DNA from: Macrotis lagotis
Taxonomy: Eukaryota > Chordata > Mammalia > Peramelemorphia > Peramelidae
Assembly (NCBI RefSeq): GCF_037893015.1
Contig: NC_133662.1
Coordinates: 272,960,444-273,024,443 of the forward strand
DNA: 64,000 bases
Reading direction: 5' to 3'
Shown here piece after piece: positions 1 through 10,400 of this stretch. The number at the start of each line of letters is the position of its first letter. Position 1 is the stretch's first letter. A program made the position numbers and the translations under genes. A model generated the notes under the pieces. The model saw only the letters and a program-made list of their open reading frames with translations, made no database searches and was not told the DNA's origin.

Positions 1-690
1 CTGGACCCTGAGATCTTAGCACACCCCAAGCTTCAGAACTCTATCTTACCACCTGGAGGTCTGGTTCTGATTGGTTCAGTCCCTCTGGCCAGAGTTGGGA
101 GCAGTTGTGCGCCTGTGAGCTCTTGGGCCAGGAAAGGGAGGCTCAAGAGCCCTGGTTCTCATCTAGACCAACCCAGTCATTCTTCAGGGGCAAGGTCCTT
201 GGGCATCCTTCCAGCTGGTGCCAATGTAATTCTGTGACCCAAAATAACCACTCTGCCAAGTCTCCCCTTCTTGGGATACTGAGGCCCGATCTCAATAGGG
301 AAACTGTGATAGATTTGCTCACCTGTCATTGCTCCTGAAACCAGAAATCTGAACCTAGAGACTTTCATTCTTCAGCCTCAATTATATATATACAATATTT
401 AAGGAAATGATTCTTTGCGGTAAGCAAAAGGTTAGAACATAGTTCTACTATCTTGAATGCCCCTTCTCTCAGTTCCGAGGATCTGGACTTAGTGGGGAGG
501 CCCCGGGAGCACCGCGCTCACTAAAACTGAGTTCAAATAACCAACTCAGGGAGGCTCCGAGGAATACCAGGCAGGACACGAAGCCTGAGCCTGGAATTGT
601 TCTCCCTGCCAAACCCATATCGTGTGACTGAAGGTGAGGATAGGCCTCCCGTCGTCGCTGGGAGCAGTTCTCCATAGGGACTGTTTCCCG
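1..690. other. Upstream flank of PTTG1IP, no gene recognised
   Basis: Unique-looking intergenic DNA before the PTTG1IP CpG island. I see no conserved exon, no splice-flanked coding block and no clear repeat here. By human synteny the next gene to the left would be ITGB2, but none of it is visible. Confidence 0.5.
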
Positions 691-1028
691 TGCCCGGCTC
701 GGTGCCCTATCGCCCGGCGCCTGGAGCTGGCCCGGGCCGCCCCCGGGCTGCTGGGCCCGGGCCTGCCAGCCCCGACTCCCGGGCCCTTCACTCAGCCCCC
801 GGTGACTGAGGAGGCGCAAGCGGGGGAGGGGGTGCCCCTCGCCGGGCCCGGCCGGGCCCCCCACCCAAGCCCCAGTGCCCGATGCACAAACGAGGACACT
901 GAGGCAGAGGCCTGGGCTGCGGGGGCCGGGGGGCCGGGGGGGCCGGCCTGAGGCTACCCGGGCCTCAGTCTCAGCTCCGCTCCCCACTGCGGGGTGTCCT
1001 TCCTCCGGGGCCGCAGCGACAGGGGCTG

Positions 1029-1197
1029 GCGCCTGCGCAGGGAGAGCCAGGGAGGCCCCGGCCCCGCCCCGCGCCTGCGCCAGGGAGGCCCGGCCCCGCC
1101 CCGCGCCTGCGCAGGGACGGCCAGGGAGGCCCGGCCCCGCCCCGCGCCTGCGCAGGGACGACCAGGGAGGCCCGGCCCCGCCCCGCGCCTGCGCACT
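1029..1197 (+). repeat. Tandem promoter minisatellite, NRF1-like plus GC-box unit
   Basis: Five copies of GCGCCTGCGC(A/C) start at 1029, 1071, 1103, 1144 and 1185. The spacings are 42, 32, 41 and 41 bp, so one unit has lost about 9 bp. Each of the first four is followed by a near-identical block ending in GGCCCCGCCCC, an Sp1-type GC box. The reverse complement of the first motif resembles the NRF1 palindrome. The array ends about 105 bp before the PTTG1IP start codon, so copy number could affect promoter strength. Confidence 0.85.
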
Positions 1198-1300
1198 GGC
1201 TCCGCGGACGCTGGCCGGGCGGGGAGACTCCGGGTCCGCCTGCGGCCGCTCCTTTGTCCACCTCCGAGAGCCGCCGAGGCCGCCGAGCCAACGCCCGCCC

Positions 1301-1409
1301 ATGGAGCTCCGGGGCCCGGCTCGGGCCGCGCTTCTCGGGCCGCTGCTGCTGCTGCTGCCGCTCCTGTCCCCGGCCGGGCCGGTCGTGGCCGCCCAGAGCG
1401 CGGCCGCCG
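1301..1409 (+). CDS. PTTG1IP: PTTG1IP coding exon 1
   Basis: Encodes residues 1-36 and the first base of codon 37. The ATG at 1301 begins a classic signal peptide with a run of leucines, partly coded by five consecutive CTG codons at 1343-1357. The frame is open further upstream, but no other ATG there gives a signal peptide. The donor GTGAGA follows at 1410. Confidence 0.93.
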
Positions 1410-4400
1410 GTGAGAGGGCGCCCGGGGCGGGGGGGGGGGGTAGGGCGGTCTGCGCCTGCGCGGACTGGCGGCCACGCCCCCCGCGCCCCCGGACTTTGGG
1501 GGGGCCCCGAGCCGGAGCCGCGGGAGGAGCCGGCCGGCCCGTGGGGCTGGGGGGGCGGGGGCCCAAAGCACCCGAACTTAGTGTCCGGTCACCTCCCAGC
1601 CCCGAACCCACCCAGGCTCCCCGATCCTCCGTTGGGGGGACGGGAGATTCGGTTCCTTGGGAAAACAAGCACCCCGAGGAGCTTGTTGGGAAGGGAAGAG
1701 TAGGGGGCGCGGCCCCCAAAGACCAGAGTGAGGGGCAGCCTGGACAGAGCTCTGCCCTCCCCGGGCCTCCGCTTCCTCATCTGTCAAAGGAAGAGCCCTG
1801 CACCCAGGATCCTGTGAGCTGCCAGTTACAGTTCTGCCGGGCAGGCCCTCGGGGGAGGAAGGGTGGGGGACCCCAGGGGGACCCCACGCATTGCTCGGGT
1901 TCTTTTTGATCGGTGGACCACCGTGGTTGTCCCCCCAGGTTGCGCCCAGAGCACCAACAGATCCTGTACCGAGTGCCTGAAGAACGTCTCGGTGAGTCCT
2001 CAGGGCCCCCTCACTGGCTGAGGGGGACACGGACACACAGACACACGGACACACACGGACACACATACACAGAGACTCTCTCTCTCTCTCTCTCTCTCTC
2101 TCCTCACCCCTCCCCCAGGGGCCTAGCAGGCATTTTTGAGGACCACTTTTTAGATGAGTAGATGAATGGTCAGTCAGACACTATTAGGTATTTTTCTTAG
2201 GGAAGGCTATTTTGGGGTAGCTTTGAACTCTCCTGAGAAGCAGCCCCAATGAGCACCCCGCTTTGAACCTTCCTGGGCTCCCCAGCTTCCCAGGACCAAA
2301 GGTAGGTTAGTTGGCCCTGAGGCCAGCTCTGTCCTCTATTCCCATTGACATCCTCTTGGAGGATGTTTCTGTACATCAGAGGTACCTGTTTGAATGGTCC
2401 TGTGGGGGGGAGGGAAAGATCTTTCTGGGACCAGGCACTCCCAGACCCTCAGGGGAATCTTGTACCTGGGCCAGTCCTGCCCAACTAGTTCTGCTGGGCC
2501 CAGGCCAGACTCCTGGGCCAGTCCTGGAGCTTCCCATCCAACTGTGCCCCCTCTTCTCCAAAGGCAGCAAAACAATCCAGAGTCTCTGTGAGATTTAAGG
2601 TGAGGCATTTGTTTCCAGGCCCAGTAGAGATGACTAAAAGGTAGCCAGCCCCCCAACAGCCATCAGGCTGTGTAACTCATACAGGCACCCCTGGAGGCCC
2701 TTGATTCAGTTCAGGCCTCAGGACTCCCACTCATAAGTCAGTCCACTTGGAGGAGAGACTTCTGACCCAGTTTTCTGCTTAAAGGAGGGCTTCCTTCTTT
2801 CTCTGGGTGGGGGGGGGTGGTTGGCCCTAGCTCTGCCGCCTTTCCCTGGGGTTAGCTTTTCCAACCCCAGATGTGGTGCTTGTCTCTGGCTGATGCTCTC
2901 TGCTGTCACCTCAGTGGCTGAGAAAGCCTGGCTCCTGTGCCCCATTCCCAGTTCCTCCAGTGATTCAGGGGCCTGGGTGATTGGTGAAAGGCACTGGACT
3001 CAATCTCAAGAAGGGAAGGCTACCAGGGCAGGAGGGACCTCCTCCTCCATTGGTGTGGGAATTTCTTTGATGGGTGAGGCTCCCCATGCTGGTCCTCCCT
3101 GCATCAGTTCTCCATCTCTGCTAATCAGCATTTATTAAGCATTAAGGGCCCACAAGACAAGGCCCAAACACACCCTGGCACATAGTATGGGGGTGATGAG
3201 GAAGGGAGGGTGGGAGGGACCCCAGGGCAGTACGAGAAGATCGAGGAGTAACCTGCTGTCCTTGTCATCCTGGCCTCTGTTTCAGTGTTTTTGGTGCAAT
3301 ACTAACAAAGCCTGCCTGGATTATCCGGTCCGTAACATCCTGCCACCCTCCTCCCTTTGTCAACTGAGCTCTGCCCGATGGGGTGTGTGCTGGGGTAAGT
3401 CCTGCCCCAGGCTGTGCTGAGGCTGAGGGGGTCCTGACTCTTAATTGAGGGGGCACTGGAAGCAAGGCCTTCCTAGGAGTGTAGGAGGAGGGGAGTCTGA
3501 CTTTCAGCACTTTGGGCGACTGGGGTCAGGTAGGCAACATTTATTAAGTCCTTACTAAGTGCTGAGCACACAAAGAGACACAAACTCTTGGTCCCTGTCT
3601 TTGGGGCCCCTGGGCAGAGGCCCTGGAACCAGTGGGGAATTAGAGAAGGTGGAATTTTAGATGGGACTTGAAGGAAGCCAGGGAGCTCCGTGGTCAGAGT
3701 AGAGGGAGAATGGACCAGGCCCGGGGATGACAAGGCCCAGAGATGGAGGTCTTGTTCACAGATCAGCTGGGAGCCCAGGAGCACTAGATGGAAGAGGACA
3801 TGGTGGGGAGTGAGGTAAAAGGGGGCTGGGTTAGGGGGGCGATTTTGAAGGTCCATCAGACCTCCTTGAATGGGGAGTGACGTGGTTGAACCTGAGCTTT
3901 AGGAATCATTTAGTGACTGAATAGATGATAGGCTGGAGTGGGAAAAGCCCTGCCTCCCCTAGCCACTGTTGCCATAGTCCAGGTTTGAGGGGCAGGGAAC
4001 TGCACCAGGACTGGGGCAGGGTCAGAAGGAAGAAGCGGAAAAATTGAGGAGATACTACTGAGGTGAAATCTACAGGCCCTGGTACCATGATGGATCTGGG
4101 AGGGGGAGAGGGAGTGAGGTGCCCAAGATGATTCCTAGGTTAGGGGTCTGAGGGACTAGGAAGAAAGGCTCGTTGAGTTATGTTTTGGGCACACTATCTT
4201 TAAGATGTCTTTTGACGTCTAGTTCAAGATGTCTGAAAAGCAGTTGGTGGACTGCAAACTGGCAGAGTTTGGGGTGGGCAAGGGAGACTGAGAATCATCT
4301 GCATCAAGATGGTCAGTCTAACCACAGGAGCTGATAGGATCACCAAGGGAAATAGTCTGAAGGGAAAAGAGAAGGGGCCCCTCATGGTTAGAGGGTCTGG

Positions 4401-7400
4401 CCTAGAGGCAAATCCAGCAAAGGAGGAGGAGACCTGGGAGAGAGAGGGGGATGTCCCCAAAACCTTAGGGGAAGAGAGAATCCAGGAGGAAAGAGTGCCT
4501 CCTAGTGTCACCTTGGAGGAGGAAGTTTTGATGGAATAATCAGATTGTGAGCTGGACTTGTAAGGGGTTAAAAAGAGAAAGCAGAGAGTGGAGGCAGCTG
4601 GTGGAGATAGGCTTTCATCCCAAAGGACAGAAGAAATCAGAGGGCCAAAGTGAGCAGGGATGGAAGGGGCAAGGGCAGGGAGACATGGGGATATCTGTAG
4701 GCAGGAACGAAGGGGAGGTGAAGGGGTGGAGCAGTATCACCAGTCAGGTTGAGGACTTGACCTCACTGGGGAGTCAGGCCAAAGATGGATCGGGGCTGCC
4801 CTTGTGCTGGTGGGATAGCCAGAGCCCCCGGGGCGGGGGTCTTTATGGCTCCTCTCCCCTCCCTTCCAGATTGGTAACTCACAGAAGGCTCAGCTGTGGC
4901 CCAGGAAGCCCTCTGCCCTGAGACACACCATGCTTACCTCTGCACTGGAGAGATCCTGAGAGGGAAGAAAGTTGTGGGGAGCAGGGAGAAGCAATGGCAC
5001 AGGTCTCCCCACCGCCCCAGGATTTGCCTCTGCCAGGGCATTTCCTGGCTGCTGAATCACGTTGAGGCTGACAAGTCATCAGCCTCAGGGTCACATGATT
5101 TGGGGCTTGTGATAGGAAGGGCAAGTTTAGGCAGAGGAAGGGAAGAGAAAGGATAACCTGCAAGGAAAACCCCCAGTCAAGTCTCCCGCCAAGGGGTGGG
5201 CTGAGAGCTAGCAGCTGGGTGTGTTGGCACTGAGAAAACCTGGCTCTAGGTACCGTGTCCTCTGGTTCCCTGCTCAGAGCTGGCAGGCCAAGGAGGATAT
5301 GGTCAAGGCTCTCTCCTGGCAAGAAGAGGGGAAGCCAAATAGTTAATGGAACCAAACCGAGCAACTCCTAGAGGAGGTAGAAATGTTGCTCCCCTCCCAC
5401 CCCTGACTATGCACCAGGATGACAGATGGCACCCACGTGAATCATCCGTCATCCTCAGGTCAGACAAGTGGGAGGCTGGCTGGACTGGGCCTGCTCAGAC
5501 ACATCCTCTAGCAGACACTTATAATGGCCCATCAGACAGTGACCCCAAAGGGCACGGAAGGGAACAAGGACATTGAGCAGAGTAAGCTGAGCAAAGATCC
5601 CTTCTTGGGGTGTCTATCAGGGTTTCTGGCCAGGCCTCTGAGGGGCACCCAGAATTCCTGGGATAGAGTGAGGAAGTGACATCCGCAGCTGAGCCAACCC
5701 AGCCTCAAGGATGGTTTCCAAATCTTTTAAAGAAAAATGAGTCCCCTTGCATGGGGCATCCATCCCCTGGAGATTGATCCTGAGCCTCAGCCAGACCACC
5801 TCTGCCACTCCGTAAACTAACTTGGTTGTGTTTGTGCTCATCTTCCCCATCTCATTTTGACCACCACATGTGGGCCCCCTCTCAGTACCTTCCTTTGCCA
5901 TGGTGGCCATATTTGGTCTGAATGGGGATGGGAGGGGGGTGAAAGAGCAGAAGGAAAGGTAGCAAGAGTGGCATTGGCCCAGTGCTGGTGATTGGCGCAC
6001 ATGATCTTGGAGACCCAGATGCAAATCTAGCTTCAGACACTTAACTGCTTAACCAACCCTGTCTTGCCTCGGTTTCATTGATCTTAGAATGGGGACCATA
6101 ATATCAGCTCCCAAGACAGGCATTGCTCCTTTCCTTGAGGAGATGGGGGAGTGCACTGAAGTCCAGTGGAGCTCCGATGGAAGGTAGACACAGAGCAGTG
6201 AGCAGCCCACCCTCCCCTCCTGGAAACTGGCCTGAACTGTATGGGCTTTGTGGTGGAGGAACCATGGGAGCCACAGGTGGGACCCTGTGTTCCAAGCCTT
6301 GTACCGAAGACTCAAGGGCAGATCAGACCCTAGCCCAGACATAGAACTGAGCTCCAGGCTGAGCCTCCCCTGAGGACAAGCTTTTAGCAAGGGGGAAATA
6401 ATTTTGTTGTAACATGGGCCCTGAAAGGAGTCCATGCCCCATAACTTAGAAACAAATCTACCGGGGGTGGGGGGGTAGTTTTAGTTTTGAATGTTTTCTA
6501 AGCTGTCTGAGTCAGATAGCCCCCTTCCCTGCCTGCTCCTGCAGATAACCTGATTGGACCAGGTTAGAGGCCTGCCTCTCTTCAAGTTCCCCTGCAACTC
6601 AGATGGATCTGGCTGGGAAGAAAGGCTTGCCAGTGGTCTCCCAGCAGTACCTGTCCAGGGGGCTGGGTGGCTGGGGAGGGGGGCTCTCTTGAGGTGCTCT
6701 TGGTGAGGTATGGGCTGAGCCGGATGGTCATCTAGATCATTTCCCACATTGTCTGATTTCTATGAAACAGATTGGGAAAGGGGTCTGGGCAGGGTGGAAG
6801 GGAGACTGAATGTGGCCACAAGCAGGTGAAAGGAATATGAGGTGCTGCCAGAGCCTGGTGTTGATCAGGGCAGGGGCAGGGAGAAAAAGGAAAGTGCACG
6901 TTTTACTTCAAGCAAGCCCGCACCAAAGTGTCTGGCCAGCAGGACGGCCAAAGACAGAAATGGCAACGGTAGGAGGCTGAATTTAGAGCTTGAAAGCTGG
7001 GCCACAAGTCCAGGTTTGCCCAGAGGTGGTTGTTGAGGCCCAAGAAGTCAGGAAGAGGAAGGAGAAGGAGCAGCAGACTCCCAGGGCAGAAATCTGCCTC
7101 CTGAGGTGAAAATGTTGGCAGCCAAAGTTTGTCCTAGGGACTTGGATCTGCTCCTATTCTTTTTCTTTTTACAGAGAAGGAAGTAGTCCCACAAAGCTTG
7201 TTGACTTGAGGTCATGTCCTGTGACTCCAAGGAATAAGGGAGTGGGGGGGGGGGGTGTCTGACTTTAGGGGCCTAGATCTCTGCTCTGGCCTTTTTTTTT
7301 TTTTTTAAAGAAAGGGCAGGTGGGCAGCTAGGTGGTACAGTGGATAAAGCACCGGCCCTGGAGTCAGGAGGACCTGAGTTCAAATCCATCCTCAGACACT

Positions 7401-10400
7401 TAATAATTACCTAGCTGTGTGGCCTTGGGCAAGCCACTTAACCCACATTGCCTTGCAAAAAAAAAAAAACTCAAAAAGAAAGGGCAGTTGTCTCTTCTGC
7501 TGTCTGTGTTCCCTACTGCTGCCTGCAGAATCTGCTGTTTGGGGCTTCCATCCCAAGAGCAGGAGCAGAGGCAGTGGAAATAGCACATTCTGGGCTTTAA
7601 TAAAGGCCCCAGACCTTTCCTGTCCCTGCCTTCTAGCTCTGCACCTGAATGGATGGGCTTGGGTCTTCTCAGAAGCAAAAGTGAATGATTTGTAGCCAAA
7701 CAAGATTCACCAGTCTTTAGATCTAGAAACTAGCAAGCTCCCAAAAGCATTTTAAAAATGATTTACTTTATATTTGCAGAAAAAAATCTCACTTTGCAAT
7801 AATGCTTCTTAAAGGACTAGGTGCAGGAGGATGGATTTTTCAGGCTGGACAGCCTCCAGTCATTTAAGAGAAATTTTAAAGTAATTATATTGTTAAATTA
7901 GGAGTTGGTAGCAAAAAGCAAAATAAAAATCATCAACTGATAAACTCCAAGTTTAATTTTTTGGAGTGAAATAGCATATGAATAGCTCGAGGTTGGCACA
8001 GTGCACAGAACCCTAACCTGGAGGTAGGAAGACCCAAGTTCATGTGCAACCTCAGATACTTCTAGCTATGTGACTCTGGCATGTCATTTCTTTGGTCTGC
8101 ATGTCCTAAACTGTGATGATGATGTTTGTCTTTTGTTCTCGAAGATGACCATGACATGCACCTGAGACATACACCTGAATTGGAGTGAGGGGGTTTGTGC
8201 TAAGTCACAAGCCTCAGTTTCTCCTCTGGAGCCATCTGGATCCAGTGACTAGATATGGATCAGGGCAACTATAGATGGCCCTGAATGAGAGGTAGTCAGG
8301 GTTAAGTGACTTGCCCAAGGTCACATAGCTCGTGTCAGATATCTGAGGACAGTCCTTCTGACTCCAGGGCCAGGGCTCTAGCTACTGTGCCATCTGGATG
8401 CGAGACAATCCGGGTTGAGTGTTAACAGTAGCACTTGTCTCTCCAGGTTATTGTGAGACTCCAGTGACATAATCTTTGTAAAATGCACCTTCCCCCATTG
8501 CAGACTAGCAGTGGTGGTGCTCCCAGCCAGGACACTTTGTATATCTTCCCCTAAGCTGAACCCCTGGTCCTATATGTTGTTGTCATCCCTGCTCTGCAGA
8601 TAGAAAACAGATCTCACAGTAGACTGGATTTGAAGCTTGGGGCTTCTGTCTCTCCAAATTCCACCTGTTTAAAATGCCTCTTAGAAGACAGTGTAGATGG
8701 GAGAAGTCTAGAAAGTCCAATCCTAGTCAAACCAAGAGTGCTTTCTCCTGTGAGCAATCCCCATACAATGGATTGACCCAGGTGGGCAGATTCAGAAAGG
8801 GATTTCCTTCATGGGCTGTCTGGGATAGAATTTTCCTTCTATAATCTATGGAGTTGTTGGGAGTGGGGGTTGCCTGAGGGAGCCAGCCAGGGATCTTTCC
8901 CCTGCAACTGCTAAGATTCTCCAGTTGGGTCAGATTCCGTGTCCCTGGAGCTCTCTGGGTTGATAGCCTTGCACCCGAATGCCCAGGTACTGCTCTGAAA
9001 TCAACCTGTGAGGGATAGGCAGAAGCAAGGGCAGAAGATTTTAAAGGCCATGGAGTTTGGCCTTTTCTCCTGGAGATGGAGGGGGCTGCTATAGGTCTGT
9101 GAAAGGCAGGAGAGTGACAGGTTCTTGGGGAGGGGAAAGATGAATGGTAAAACTGTTATACCAGTAGGGAATGGCCACATGAGTAGGGAGAGGACCTCAT
9201 GAAGATTTTCTTACCAACACTTGGTGCCTGACTTGTTTGGGGAATAAAGGCAAGTGACCATCTTCACAAAGCAATGTCTGAAAGATGGGTGGGTTTGGGG
9301 GAAAGAAAAGTTGAGTTTTGGACATGCTGTATTTGGGAGGCCTGTTTGACATCCAGTGGAAAGGTCTTTCAAGAAAGAAGAGGCTTGGGAATCCTCTGCA
9401 GAGGGGTGATGCTTAAACCCATGGAAGTTTGCACCATCACCAAACAATGGTATAGCAAACCCAGGGCTGAAGTCAGCCAGAAGGGAGAAGGGTGTCCAGC
9501 AGCAGAGAGATAAACTTCAGATTTGGTGGGAGCAGATGCTGGCACTCCATGACTGACTGGGTTAAGGAGTTGATGGACCTGGTGGGGAGATACTCTTATT
9601 GGAAGGGACAGGGAGCCATGCGCTTCTGCAAAGTGGGGAAAGTGCAATCAATCCCATGAAGAGCCACGGTTGGGAAGAGACCCCAGGGGGAAGATGTTCA
9701 TCCTGCTCTTCTAACCCAACACGTTGCACTTTGCCTGTCTTTGTGTCCACAGTTAACTTCGAAGCCTTGATCATCGCCATGTCAGTGGTGGGAGGAGCCC
9801 TCCTCTTGGGCCTCACAATCTGCTGCTGCTACTGCTGTAGGAAAAGGAAGAACCAAAGGTAAGTGCTGGGGGAGGGGTGGCCTCTGGGACTCCGGACTGC
9901 AGCTACTGACTAGTGACTGGCTCTCTCTTGGTCTTAGCAGGCCAGATAAAGAAGAAGAGCGTGCTGCAAGAGAGAGAGAAGAAAGGAAAGTACGGCAAGA
10001 GGAAAGGTGAGGGGGACACCCAGTCCTACAGACAGCTCTGGTTTGTGCTTTATCCAAAGAATTCAGTTCTCTTTAGCCTCAGGCTCAAATCAAGAGGAGG
10101 GTCTGGTCAGCTGCCAGGAGGCTGTAGGGTGAAGGGCATGGAGCCAGGAAAGGGGGGACTGGAAGGAATGTGTTCTCAAAGGAAGACCAGTATGTTGTCA
10201 CATCCAGCCTAGAGCAAGGATGTCACATTTGGGAAAGGGCCTTGACTAAAGCAGAAAGGAAGACTAAAACCCAGAAAGGTAGGATGTCTGTGTTCTATCC
10301 CAGGGGACAGCCACAGAGGGATTTGTAACCAGACTTGGGTCACTTTGTGGAGGAGATGCCAGGCACAAGACTTTTTTTCTTTTTTTGGTTTTTGCAAGGC

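Larger units (their letters stand above)
690..1600. promoter_or_regulatory. PTTG1IP: CpG island / TATA-less promoter of PTTG1IP
   Basis: A sharp rise in G+C and CpG density begins near 690 and runs through exon 1 into intron 1. No TATA box is seen at a sensible distance from the start codon. GC boxes and NRF1-like motifs are dense between 1029 and 1196. This is the usual architecture of a broadly expressed gene, and it supports transcription starting shortly before 1301. Confidence 0.8.

Noticed and set aside
469-1719. 416-codon minus-strand open frame over the PTTG1IP CpG island
   Set aside because: Low-complexity Pro/Ala/Gly/Arg product from the promoter minisatellite; a compositional shadow.
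875-1909. Long + strand open frame running through PTTG1IP exon 1
   Set aside because: It is open because of G+C-rich sequence lacking stops, crosses the exon 1 donor, and its upstream part shows no signal peptide or conserved protein. The ATG at 1301 explains the gene.
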